Assembly (NCBI RefSeq): GCF_943912825.1
Contig: NZ_CALTUX010000005.1
Span: 6,657-70,656 of the forward strand
DNA from: an uncultured Anaerococcus sp.
GTDB lineage: Bacteria; Bacillota; Clostridia; Tissierellales; Peptoniphilaceae
DNA: 64,000 nucleotides
Reading direction: 5' to 3'
Positions within the stretch are counted from its first letter, which is position 1. Every line of letters starts with the position of its first letter. The notes below the pieces were generated by a model that was given only the letters and a program-made list of their open reading frames with translations, did no database searches and was not told where the DNA came from. This document shows, in pieces, positions 1 through 7,495 of the stretch. The translations under genes and the position numbers were made by a program.

Positions 1-704
1 ATAATCTCAATCATTTGATAAAAGCTGTCTCTCAAACTTGATATATTTGATAGCCTCTGGTACTCGCTTTCTATTTCATCTTCATCAAGATTAAATAAAT
101 CTATGGCTTCAATCTCATTTATTTGATAGTCAATCAGGTCTCTTTCCCTGCTTAATTCTTCATCGGTTAAGTCTAAGTCTTGAAATTTTTTGATAAAATC
201 ATTTTTATCTCTGTATAACTCTTTTAACGCCTCTCTCAAAGCCTTAGTTTCTTGGTCGTTTTGGTAAGAATCTATCAAGTTTATATAATTAGACTTATTC
301 ATATAAACATTGCTATCACCTTGCCTATAGATATCAATTAAGAATTCTCCTATATCTTTTAAGATATTTAAATTTGAAAGCCTACCATTTATCCTTATAG
401 ATGAGGACTTATCGCTTATTTTTCTGGTAATAATAAGTTTGTCATCATCAAAACTTATATCTTTATTCTCAAGAAATAATTTTTGATCTTCATCTAGGAT
501 AAATACAGCTTCAATAATTGTAGAGTCCTTAAATTTGCCAATAATATCCTTACTGGCCCTCTTTCCTAAAAGCAAATTTATTGCTTCAAGTATTATAGAC
601 TTACCTGAACCAGTCTCGCCTGTTATTACATTAAACCTGTCCTCAAAAAATATATGGTCTTTTTTGATTATTATAAAATTATCTATATAGAGCTCGGCAA
701 GCAT
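1..704 (-). CDS. recN: DNA repair protein RecN (partial, N-terminal part)
   Basis: SMC-like ATPase that acts at DNA double-strand breaks during recombination. Only about 234 N-terminal residues are in the window; the gene runs off the left edge. The ATG at 702-704 shares one base with the TAA of argR (TAATG), suggesting translational coupling. The protein opens with the family pattern LAELYIDNF, has a Walker A GETGSGKS at residues 29-36, and then a charged, helix-rich stretch matching the start of the coiled-coil arm. It is the last visible gene of the efp-to-recN run; argR-recN adjacency is common in Firmicutes. Identification is firm. Confidence 0.95.
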   Translation of the reverse strand, partial: MLAELYIDNFIIIKKDHIFFEDRFNVITGETGSGKSIILEAINLLLGKRASKDIIGKFKDSTIIEAVFILDEDQKLFLENKDISFDDDKLIITRKISDKSSSIRINGRLSNLNILKDIGEFLIDIYRQGDSNVYMNKSNYINLIDSYQNDQETKALREALKELYRDKNDFIKKFQDLDLTDEELSRERDLIDYQINEIEAIDLFNLDEDEIESEYQRLSNISSLRDSFYQMIEI

Positions 705-1156
705 TATTTTACAAGATCTCTTAATTCTTCTACTAAATCGTCAATAGTTTTTGAATCTTTTGGAGTGATAAAGATTGTGTCAATACCAGTTACGATTCCT
801 CCAACATTTTCTAGCTTGGCGTTAGTAATGTATTGTCCGCAAACTGTTGCACAGTATGATATAGTCTTGATAACCACAAGCTGAGATGATTTTTCTACTG
901 ACAGAACAGCTTCCTTAAAAATCTTCTCAATCCTTTCTGTAAGCGTATCATAAACTGCATCAACTACTGTATACTTATATTCATAGTCATCACTTTGAAC
1001 CTTTGATATTCTTAGCTCTTTTATGTCCCTAGAAATAGTAGCTTGGGTAGCGTTTACTCCTTGATCTCTTAGGATTTCAGATAATTGGCTTTGCGTTTTG
1101 ACATCATTATTCTGAATGATATCTAATATTAATCTTTGTCTAGTGTATTTTTTCAT
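704..1156 (-). CDS. argR: Arginine repressor ArgR
   Basis: Hexameric arginine-dependent repressor of arginine metabolism genes. At 150 residues it has the usual family length. The N-terminal winged helix-turn-helix contains the signature SQLSEILRDQGVNATQATISRDIKEL (residues about 23-48). The C-terminal oligomerisation and arginine-binding domain contains GIVTGIDTIF near residues 120-129. The family motif here is usually G-D-D, and both aspartates contact arginine; in this protein the first is replaced by isoleucine. That could alter effector affinity, or mean the protein belongs to a divergent ArgR/AhrC subgroup. It sits between ispA and recN, 8 bases after ispA. No arginine genes are in the window. 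Confidence 0.93.
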   Translation of the reverse strand: MKKYTRQRLILDIIQNNDVKTQSQLSEILRDQGVNATQATISRDIKELRISKVQSDDYEYKYTVVDAVYDTLTERIEKIFKEAVLSVEKSSQLVVIKTISYCATVCGQYITNAKLENVGGIVTGIDTIFITPKDSKTIDDLVEELRDLVK

Positions 1157-1164
1157 AATATCCC

Positions 1165-1992
1165 CTAATAACTTCGCTTTGATAAATAATCTATAAGATA
1201 AGTTAGAAATTCGTTATGGCTAAAATTAGAAATAGCTTCTCTTGCGTCTTTATTAATTGAATCAAGAAGAGAAATAGCTTCTTCTTTAGTCATTATATTA
1301 AGTATATTTAGTTCATCTTCATATGTATCTTCAAGTAAATCATCTTGTATTTGGAAAGCTAGGCCTAGGTTTTCAGCATATAATGTAAGTAGTTTAATTT
1401 CTCTATCATTAGCCTTAGCTGAAAGTGCTGCTCCAATGCATGCTGCCTTAAAAAGATCTGAAGTCTTCTTACTATAGACTTCCAAAAGATAGGATTTATC
1501 CACTTTGACATCTTTCCTTAGATCTAGGATTTGGCCCTGAATCATGCCTCTCTTAGATGCTCTTTCCATTATATACTTACCAGCTTTAAGATATGTATTG
1601 TTATTAATAGCAATATCAAATAGGATAATGGCAGCTTCATTTAAGAGGGCATCGCCAGTTAAAATAGCAATGTCTTCACCATATTTTTTGTGAAGGCTTT
1701 CTATCCCCCTTCTATAGTCATCATTATCCATAGCAGGCAAGTCATCATGAACTAAAGAATAGGCGTGAATTAATTCAATAGCTAGGGCCATCTTATAATC
1801 GTCTTCACTAAGAGTACCTGAAAACATTTTCTTGCTTTCCAGATACAGACTAGCCCTTATTCTTTTGCCGCCATCTGCAGCATAGGTCATTGTCTTATTA
1901 ATAAGACCCTCTTTTGTAAAGTAGGCTCTTACCCTCTTGTCAATGTCCATCTTATTCTTATTTAATATCTTAATAAATTCTTCTTTATTCAT
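1165..1992 (-). CDS. ispA: Polyprenyl (farnesyl/geranylgeranyl) diphosphate synthase
   Basis: Trans-prenyltransferase that condenses isopentenyl diphosphate with allylic diphosphates, feeding undecaprenyl and quinone precursors. The first Asp-rich motif, DDLPAMD, lies near residues 83-89; the second, QIQDD, near 214-218 is followed by LLED. The chosen ATG overlaps the end of xseB by 8 bases. In-frame TTG (1999-2001) and GTG starts lie just upstream, so the N-terminus could be up to three residues longer; none has a clear ribosome site, consistent with coupling to xseB. The xseA-xseB-ispA order is classic for Firmicutes. Product chain length cannot be read from the sequence. Confidence 0.93.
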   Translation of the reverse strand: MNKEEFIKILNKNKMDIDKRVRAYFTKEGLINKTMTYAADGGKRIRASLYLESKKMFSGTLSEDDYKMALAIELIHAYSLVHDDLPAMDNDDYRRGIESLHKKYGEDIAILTGDALLNEAAIILFDIAINNNTYLKAGKYIMERASKRGMIQGQILDLRKDVKVDKSYLLEVYSKKTSDLFKAACIGAALSAKANDREIKLLTLYAENLGLAFQIQDDLLEDTYEDELNILNIMTKEEAISLLDSINKDAREAISNFSHNEFLTYLIDYLSKRSY

Positions 1993-2170
1993 CACTATCA
2001 ATTATTTCTACCTTAGCCCTATAATCTTCTAAATTTCCTTCTAATTTCTTATAGAGTTCTTTAGCTTCTTTATAAAGTTTTACACTCTTATCTAAGTTAT
2101 CTTTGTTGTCTTCTATTTCTTCTAATAAGTTTTCTATTTTCTTATAATTTTCTTCAAATGATTTATCCAT
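1985..2170 (-). CDS. xseB: Exodeoxyribonuclease VII small subunit
   Basis: Small subunit of the nuclease that trims single-stranded DNA ends. At 61 residues it has the usual size, and it carries the family core SFEENYKKIENLLEEI followed by a two-helix segment ending LYKKLEGNLEDYRAKVEII. The ATG at 2168-2170 overlaps the end of xseA by 8 bases; an in-frame TTG one codon earlier is possible. The tight overlap with both xseA and ispA indicates one transcript with translational coupling, expected for a subunit needed in excess of XseA. Confidence 0.92.
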   Translation of the reverse strand: MDKSFEENYKKIENLLEEIEDNKDNLDKSVKLYKEAKELYKKLEGNLEDYRAKVEIIDSDE

Positions 2171-3347
2171 CAATAATCCTTGCTAGTACTTCTCCATCGC
2201 TAAATATAAGTTTTACAAGATCATCAGTTTTAAGTGAATGTTTAGAAAAAACCAATCTATCATCATATTCAATTTGTATCTGTTTTTTTGAATATTCAAT
2301 AATTTTTTCTACTGCCTTTAAATTAAAGGACAGGCTTTTAAGCTTTTGATCGTTATAAACTAAATTATCCCTTATTGCCTTATCTATTCTTAGGCCTAAT
2401 TTAGAAAGATCCTTAAATTTAGAATCTAAGATAAGCTTTGGATTGCTAATAGCGATTCTTTTTTTAAGGTATTCTAATTTTAAGGCATAGTTGTCCAGGA
2501 TATTTTCAATTTCCTTAGCTTTTTGCCTAAATAAATTATCTAATTTTTTATGATAGTCCTCATAGAAGCTGATTAAGTAAGAACCAGCTTCAGTTGGTGT
2601 TTGAAGACTTAAATCGCTTGCTAAATCCGAAAGAGTCCTATCTATGTTGTGGCCTATTGCTGTTATAATAGGTGTTTTCGCTTTATGTATAGCCTCTATA
2701 ACTTCTTTTTGATTGAAGCTAGAAAGGTCTTCGTTTGACCCTCCTCCTCTGGTTATAACAATCACATCCAGTTCTAGAACATCTAATCTTCTAATTGCCT
2801 TTTCTATTAGCTCAGAAGATTCTTCTCCTTGAACTTTTACAGGATTTAGAAAGATCTTTATATCATTAGGTCTTGAGTTAATCATCGATATAAAATCTAC
2901 TATAGCTGCCCCATCTTTCGAAGTAATTAGACCTATTTTTTTGACTAGCTTATCGATTGGATTTTTATTTTCCTGATCAAAATATCCCTTTTTTATGAAT
3001 TCTTCTTTTAACTTTAAAAATTCTAAATAGGCTTTAGAAATACCTTCATCTTCAACTTCATTTGCTATTATTATGAGTCTTGAGGAATAATTATTATAGG
3101 ATAAGTTACCTTTAACAAGAATTTTCTTTCCGGTCTCAAAGTCAAAGGAAATATCCTTATCCTCATAATAATATATTACACAATCTATTAGGTCTGTTTC
3201 TTCCTTTAATGAAAAATATAAGTGATGGTTATTTATCCTTACATTGGCTAGTTCTCCACTTATATAGATTCTTCTAAAAATAGAATCATGTTTGATATTT
3301 GATTTTATATACTCATTAAATTGCTTAACTGTCAGGGGCTTTTTCAT
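2163..3347 (-). CDS. xseA: Exodeoxyribonuclease VII large subunit
   Basis: Catalytic subunit of exonuclease VII. An N-terminal OB-fold (residues about 5-100) precedes the catalytic domain with GLITSKDGAAIVDF, RPNDIKIFLNPVKVQGE, VIVITRGGGSNEDLSSFNQ and TPIITAIGHNIDRTLSDL. The family motif GHETD reads GHNID here; the His and Asp used in catalysis are kept while the intervening Glu is changed. A coiled-coil C-terminus binds XseB. At 394 residues it is slightly shorter than the E. coli protein. The start overlaps the nusB stop by four bases. Confidence 0.95.
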   Translation of the reverse strand: MKKPLTVKQFNEYIKSNIKHDSIFRRIYISGELANVRINNHHLYFSLKEETDLIDCVIYYYEDKDISFDFETGKKILVKGNLSYNNYSSRLIIIANEVEDEGISKAYLEFLKLKEEFIKKGYFDQENKNPIDKLVKKIGLITSKDGAAIVDFISMINSRPNDIKIFLNPVKVQGEESSELIEKAIRRLDVLELDVIVITRGGGSNEDLSSFNQKEVIEAIHKAKTPIITAIGHNIDRTLSDLASDLSLQTPTEAGSYLISFYEDYHKKLDNLFRQKAKEIENILDNYALKLEYLKKRIAISNPKLILDSKFKDLSKLGLRIDKAIRDNLVYNDQKLKSLSFNLKAVEKIIEYSKKQIQIEYDDRLVFSKHSLKTDDLVKLIFSDGEVLARIIDG

Positions 3348-3730
3348 TTTTTATCTTTTCTAACCATGTCACCTAATATCTTATTTAATATCTTATATTC
3401 ATCATTGGTCGAATATTTTTTAGCAAGATCAACCGCTTCATTTATTGAGACTGAAACAGGTATATCCAAATAATAGATTTCATTTATAGAAAGATAGATT
3501 ATTGATTTTGCAATCCTGCTTATATTAGAAAATTTAGTAGATAGATTATCTTCTAGCTTTGCTACAATCTCATCATAATGATCTTTGTATGAATTTATAG
3601 ACTTAATTATATATGTTTCATCCTCACTTAGGTCGTGATTTTGATATAAATCATTATTATCTTTTATGTCGTTAATTGAATCTTGGTAGATGAGCTTAAA
3701 AACCCACTCCCTCTGCTGCCTTCTATTCAT
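3344..3730 (-). CDS. nusB: Transcription antitermination factor NusB
   Basis: Partner of NusE (ribosomal protein S10) in rRNA antitermination complexes. About 128 residues, all-helical. Diagnostic segments are RRQQREWVFKLIYQ at the N-terminus and PVSVSINEAVDLAKKYSTNDEYKILNKILGDMVR at the C-terminus. The ATG at 3728-3730 shares a base with the TGA of the Asp23 gene; a TTG start one codon earlier is also open. The Asp23-nusB-xseA order is typical of clostridia and relatives. Confidence 0.93.
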   Translation of the reverse strand: MNRRQQREWVFKLIYQDSINDIKDNNDLYQNHDLSEDETYIIKSINSYKDHYDEIVAKLEDNLSTKFSNISRIAKSIIYLSINEIYYLDIPVSVSINEAVDLAKKYSTNDEYKILNKILGDMVRKDKK

Positions 3731-4059
3731 CAAATTTCTAATCTATTAACGTTAATATTAACCCTGCTAACTCCAATTCCTGTCATTGTTTCTATTACAT
3801 CTTTGACATTTTTTTGGACTTTTTTCACGGTCTTTCTAACGTTTATATTCTTATCTAGTGATAAATCTATATCTATCACAAGATTACCAGCTACTTTTTT
3901 AATACTTGTTTTGGTAGCCTTATTTTGTAGGGAATGCATGAATCCTTCTTCGGAAGTATCCTCATATACCCCATAGACTTCTTCAGCAGCTGTTGTTGCA
4001 ATTTGATCTAGAATTTCATCTGCAATTTTGACTGATCCATCTTTAAAATTGTTAGTCAT
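3730..4059 (-). CDS. Asp23/Gls24 family envelope stress protein
   Basis: Small (109 residues) member of the Asp23/Gls24 family, abundant cytoplasmic proteins tied to cell-envelope stress in Gram-positives. The family pattern is seen in GSVKIADEILDQIATTAAEEVYGVY near the N-terminus and in the C-terminal VSRVNINVNRLEI beta strand. There is no membrane segment. AGGAG lies just upstream of the ATG. It lies between efp and nusB, the usual place for this gene in Firmicutes. A second, different family member occurs at 11049-11402. Confidence 0.9.
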   Translation of the reverse strand: MTNNFKDGSVKIADEILDQIATTAAEEVYGVYEDTSEEGFMHSLQNKATKTSIKKVAGNLVIDIDLSLDKNINVRKTVKKVQKNVKDVIETMTGIGVSRVNINVNRLEI

Positions 4060-4068
4060 CTAATACTC

Positions 4069-4626
4069 CTATACTCTAGATAGATACTCTCCACTTCTTG
4101 TATCTATTTTGATAACATCACCTTCATTGACAAATATTGGAACGTTTATTACTGCTCCAGATTCAACTGTTGCTGGCTTTGTAACATTTGTAGCTGTATC
4201 ACCTTTTACACCTGGTTCTGTTTCTACTACCTTAAGTTCTACGAAGTTTGGTGGATCAATTGAGAATGGTTTGCCTTCATAAAATTTAATAAGAACATTA
4301 TCATTTTCTTTTACATAGATGATAGCCTCTTTAACTGCCTCTTCTTCTATACCAATTTGTTCAAAGCTTTCTGGGTCCATAAAATAATATAGTTGACCAT
4401 CATTGTATAAATATTGCATTTCTTTTGTAGAAATAACGGCATTTTCAAATTTTTCATTTGGGTTAAAGGTTACATCCTTTGCACCACCATTCATTACTGA
4501 TCTTATTTTGGTTCTAACAAATGCTGCACCCTTTCCTGGTTTTACGTGTTGGAAATCTACAACTTGATAAACATCCCCATCGTATACAAATGTTACACCT
4601 TTTCTTAAATCGTTAGCTGAAATCAT
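4069..4626 (-). CDS. efp: Translation elongation factor P
   Basis: EF-P rescues ribosomes stalled at polyproline. The 185-residue length and three beta-barrel domains fit the family: the KOW-like N-domain with HVKPGKGAAFVRTK, then DPESFEQIG and the C-terminal GEYLSRV. Lys32 at the tip of PGKGAA is the position where other bacteria carry a modification. A strong AAGGAGG precedes the ATG and an extended -10 promoter lies upstream, so efp probably starts the transcript that runs to recN. Confidence 0.97.
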   Translation of the reverse strand: MISANDLRKGVTFVYDGDVYQVVDFQHVKPGKGAAFVRTKIRSVMNGGAKDVTFNPNEKFENAVISTKEMQYLYNDGQLYYFMDPESFEQIGIEEEAVKEAIIYVKENDNVLIKFYEGKPFSIDPPNFVELKVVETEPGVKGDTATNVTKPATVESGAVINVPIFVNEGDVIKIDTRSGEYLSRV

Positions 4627-4654
4627 AATTCCTCCTTGGCTGTATTCTTACATT

Positions 4655-4663
4655 ATTATACCA
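4655..4663 (-). promoter_or_regulatory. Extended -10 promoter of the efp operon
   Basis: On the minus strand the sequence reads TGGTATAAT, an extended -10 element about 30 bases before the efp ATG. The -35 region is only a loose match (TTCAAT about 16 bases upstream), which is acceptable for extended -10 promoters. It is the only good promoter before this gene block. Confidence 0.6.
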
Positions 4664-4710
4664 TATATAAGAGATAATTGAAAATTTTATTCATCAGCTT
4701 TTATCATTTT

Positions 4711-4727
4711 ACATCTAGAATAGATGT
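4711..4727. other. 7-bp inverted repeat between efp and tmcAL
   Basis: ACATCTA and TAGATGT form a perfect 7-bp inverted repeat with a GAA centre in the divergent intergenic region, without a T-tract. A possible tmcAL -10 (TATAAT, 4747-4752) lies 20 bases downstream on the plus strand. It could be an operator or a small hairpin; nothing ties it to a regulator. Confidence 0.35.
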
Positions 4728-4770
4728 ATAAAATAGGGCTTATAAGTATAATGAATAAAAAGAGGTGCGT

Positions 4771-5937
4771 ATGAAAAAACTTGCCATAATTTCAGAGTTT
4801 AATCCTTTTCACAATGGCCATAAATACTTGCTTGATAAAGCTAAAGAAGAGCTTGCCTGTGATTTTGCTATATCCTTTATGAGTGGTGATTTTGTTCAAA
4901 GAGGTGAGCCTGCTATCATTGACAAATTTATTAGGGCTCAAACTGCAATAGAAAATGGTTTTGACCTAGTAATTGAAATGCCTAATTTTATTAGTCTACA
5001 AGCAGCAGAATTTTTCGCTTTCAAATCAATAGAAATTCTAAATAAAATTGGTATTGACTACCTATGTTTTGGTATTGAAAACCTAGATGAAAAAGATTTT
5101 TTGGAAAAAGCCAAAATAGCAATTAATAATTACAATTTTATTAATCAAGAGCTTAAAAAGTATCTTGCAGGTGGTTTATCATATACAAAAGCTCTTAACA
5201 CTGCTATTGCTAGGCTTGTGGGAGATGATTTTATTTCAGCCAATAATATTTTAGCTCTTGAATACATGAAGGCTCTTCATAGATTAGATTCACAAATTAA
5301 GCCATATCCAATTTGTAGAATTGGAAGTCTTAATAGGGATATATTTATTAATGATAAATGTTATGCCTCATCTACCGCTATAAGAAATAATATTTCGTCT
5401 CAAATAAGAAACCTTATGCCTAAAACATCTCATAAGAATCTCTCTAATTTTTTAAAAATATATGATAAAATCGATGATGAGATTTTCTATAAAATTTTTA
5501 CCTATAAGCTAATTGTTGAGAAAAAGGCTATGACTGATATTATAGGTTATGAAGAGGGTATTGAAAACTATTTAATAAAACTTGTAGATAAAAACAGGTA
5601 TTTTAACGATTTTATTAATAAGGCCACAAGTACTAGGTATACTAAATCTAGGATAAGTAGGCTTATCCTTAATTATATTCTTGATAATAGCTTTAAGCTT
5701 AATGATATAGATATTAATTTTATAAAAATTTTAGCCTACAATAAAACATCAACCAAAATATTTAAAGATTTCAACGATAAGGTTGATATTGTTATAAATA
5801 AGTCCGATTCAAATAAGTTAGACCAAGATAATTTAATTATTTTTCAAAAAATGATCAATGCTTCTAATCTCTATAATTTAGCTATTGGAAGAGAAATAAA
5901 CTATGATTACATCCATAATAATAAACCATTTAAATAA
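4771..5937 (+). CDS. tmcAL: tRNA(Met) cytidine acetate ligase TmcAL (YlbM)
   Basis: Nucleotidyltransferase-fold enzyme that in Bacillus acetylates the wobble cytidine of elongator tRNA(Met) using acetate and ATP. The N-terminus AIISEFNPFHNGHKYLL holds the HxGH motif, followed by FMSGDFVQRGEPAI and FGIENL, all typical. The ATG at 4771 is preferred over the in-frame GTG at 4765, because that GTG is part of the ribosome site (AGAGGTG) serving the ATG. About 388 residues, full length. It stands alone, divergent from efp and convergent with the coiled-coil gene, with a shared terminator. Confidence 0.93.
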   Translation: MKKLAIISEFNPFHNGHKYLLDKAKEELACDFAISFMSGDFVQRGEPAIIDKFIRAQTAIENGFDLVIEMPNFISLQAAEFFAFKSIEILNKIGIDYLCFGIENLDEKDFLEKAKIAINNYNFINQELKKYLAGGLSYTKALNTAIARLVGDDFISANNILALEYMKALHRLDSQIKPYPICRIGSLNRDIFINDKCYASSTAIRNNISSQIRNLMPKTSHKNLSNFLKIYDKIDDEIFYKIFTYKLIVEKKAMTDIIGYEEGIENYLIKLVDKNRYFNDFINKATSTRYTKSRISRLILNYILDNSFKLNDIDINFIKILAYNKTSTKIFKDFNDKVDIVINKSDSNKLDQDNLIIFQKMINASNLYNLAIGREINYDYIHNNKPFK

Positions 5938-5976
5938 AAACGTCCAAGAACATAACTTTTATGTCTTGGACGTTTT
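5937..5976. terminator. Bidirectional terminator
   Basis: AAAA-CGTCCAAGA (5937-5949) pairs with TCTTGGACG-TTTT (5964-5976), giving a 9-bp GC-containing stem flanked by A and T tracts. It lies between converging tmcAL and the coiled-coil gene and can serve both strands. Confidence 0.9.
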
Positions 5977-5979
5977 ATC

Positions 5980-6465
5980 TTATTTATTTTCTAGCATATT
6001 ATTTCTAATTTTTTCTAATTGTTGAACTAGGCCGCTAAAATTATCTATTGAGCCTGAGAATAACTTATCTACATACTCATAAGATTGAGCCTTTATATGT
6101 TTAGCCTCAGCAGCTGCTTCTTGTAAAATTCTATCAGCTTCAGCTCTAGCTTGTTGGGTTATTTCATGTTCGCTAACCATTCTTTGGAATTGGCTCTTTG
6201 CTTGTTCTTTAAAGTTTTTGATTTCACCTTCTGCTTGATTAAGTCTGCTATCGGCTTCATTACTTGCTTCAGATAAAATTCTTTCTTTCTCCTCTGTTAC
6301 CCATTGAGCTTGTTTTATTTCTTCTGGTAATGAGTCTTTCATCTCATTAAGTACATCATAAATTTCATCAGGATCTACTGCTACCTTTTTAGAAAATGGT
6401 ACAGAGCTTGCTTCTTCCATTATGTCTTCCATCTCATAGATCAGATCAGTTATTTTGTTTGCCAT
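5980..6465 (-). CDS. Coiled-coil ATP-synthase-B/DivIVA-like protein
   Basis: 161-residue soluble, almost entirely helical protein. It carries the pattern seen in clostridial genes next to coaD: a short N-terminal domain with PFSKKVAVDPDEIYDVLNEM and LPEEIKQAQWVTEEKERIL, then a long heptad-rich coiled coil full of Ala, Glu and Gln (residues about 60-140). No membrane segment or catalytic motif is visible. These proteins are often auto-named V-type ATPase subunit H-like, which reflects coiled-coil similarity only; a role in division-site or envelope organisation is possible but unproven. A TAGGAGG ribosome site precedes the ATG. Confidence 0.75.
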   Translation of the reverse strand: MANKITDLIYEMEDIMEEASSVPFSKKVAVDPDEIYDVLNEMKDSLPEEIKQAQWVTEEKERILSEASNEADSRLNQAEGEIKNFKEQAKSQFQRMVSEHEITQQARAEADRILQEAAAEAKHIKAQSYEYVDKLFSGSIDNFSGLVQQLEKIRNNMLENK

Positions 6466-6473
6466 ACATCCTC

Positions 6474-6956
6474 CTAATAATTATATTTATCTTTTATTCT
6501 TTTCTCGACGCTTTTGCTTACAAAGGCTGAAACATCACCTTTAAAGGCTGCTATTTCACGCACTCCACTAGATGATACAAAGGAATATTTAGGATTACTT
6601 AATAAAAATATAGTTTCTAGACCCTCATATAAGGTAGAATTTACTCTGGCTATATTTTTCTCATATTCATAATCTGTAACAGCCCTTAGGCCCCTAGCTA
6701 TAAGCTTAACATCTTCTTCTTTAGCGAAATTAACTAGTAAACCATCAAATGATTTAATGGTCACATTGTCTAATTTTTCTTCTTCTATAGCTTCTCTTAT
6801 TATTTCTTCCCTTTCTTTGAGGGTAAATAGAGAGTTTTTGTTTTCATTTCTAATAACTGCAACTATGACATGGTCAAAGTGAATTGATAGCCTCTTAATC
6901 ATATCCATATGGCCATTTGTTAGTGGGTCAAAGCTGCCTGGATAAATTATTTTCAT
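6474..6956 (-). CDS. coaD: Phosphopantetheine adenylyltransferase
   Basis: Penultimate step of coenzyme A synthesis: ATP plus 4'-phosphopantetheine to dephospho-CoA. The 160-residue length is typical. The N-terminal YPGSFDPLTNGH carries the nucleotidyltransferase xxGH motif (His16), and the C-terminal YSFVSSSGVREIAAF matches the ISSTxxR-like signature. The ATG overlaps the rsmD stop by four bases (ATGA). The rsmD-coaD pair is conserved in Firmicutes. Confidence 0.96.
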   Translation of the reverse strand: MKIIYPGSFDPLTNGHMDMIKRLSIHFDHVIVAVIRNENKNSLFTLKEREEIIREAIEEEKLDNVTIKSFDGLLVNFAKEEDVKLIARGLRAVTDYEYEKNIARVNSTLYEGLETIFLLSNPKYSFVSSSGVREIAAFKGDVSAFVSKSVEKRIKDKYNY

Positions 6957-7495
6957 ATTGTGTATATTTTAATATATTTCCTTCCATAGGACTTATCTTT
7001 TAATATATGTAGATCATACTTTTCAGAAAAATCTAAGTCCATGCTCGATTCAGTTATAATTATACCATCATCACTCGATAAGTCATATTCTTTAATATAA
7101 AATAGAGCTTTATCTAAAAAATCACTTTCATAGGGTGGATCTAAAAATATATAGTCAAACTTAAGATTCTTTTGACTTAAGTCTTTAAGAGTTTTTACAA
7201 AGTCGTTTTTAATCATTACAGCTTTGTCCGTTCCAATTTTTTCTATATTTTGTTTCAAAATTGAAAAATTAGAATAGTTCTTTTCATTAAAATATACTTC
7301 AGATCCTCCCCTAGAGAGAAATTCTATGCCCATCTGTCCAGTTCCCGCGAATAAATCTAAGGCGATAAAGTTTGGTTTGAAAGGATAAAGCATATCAAAG
7401 ACTGCTTCCTTTACCTTATTGTCAGTTGGCCTTGATGTTTTTGATTTTGGACTAGCTAAATTGAAGCCCTTATATTTTCCTGCTACTACTTTCAT
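6953..7495 (-). CDS. rsmD: 16S rRNA (guanine966-N2)-methyltransferase RsmD
   Basis: SAM-dependent methyltransferase of 180 residues that modifies G966 of 16S rRNA in the small subunit. The SAM-binding motif I is LDLFAGTGQMGIEFLSRGG and the catalytic motif IV is DYIFLDPPYES. The N-terminus KVVAGKYKGFNLASPKSKTSRPTDNKVKEAVFDML is diagnostic for RsmD. The start shares one base with the recG TAA (TAATG), so translation is probably coupled. Confidence 0.95.
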   Translation of the reverse strand: MKVVAGKYKGFNLASPKSKTSRPTDNKVKEAVFDMLYPFKPNFIALDLFAGTGQMGIEFLSRGGSEVYFNEKNYSNFSILKQNIEKIGTDKAVMIKNDFVKTLKDLSQKNLKFDYIFLDPPYESDFLDKALFYIKEYDLSSDDGIIITESSMDLDFSEKYDLHILKDKSYGRKYIKIYTI

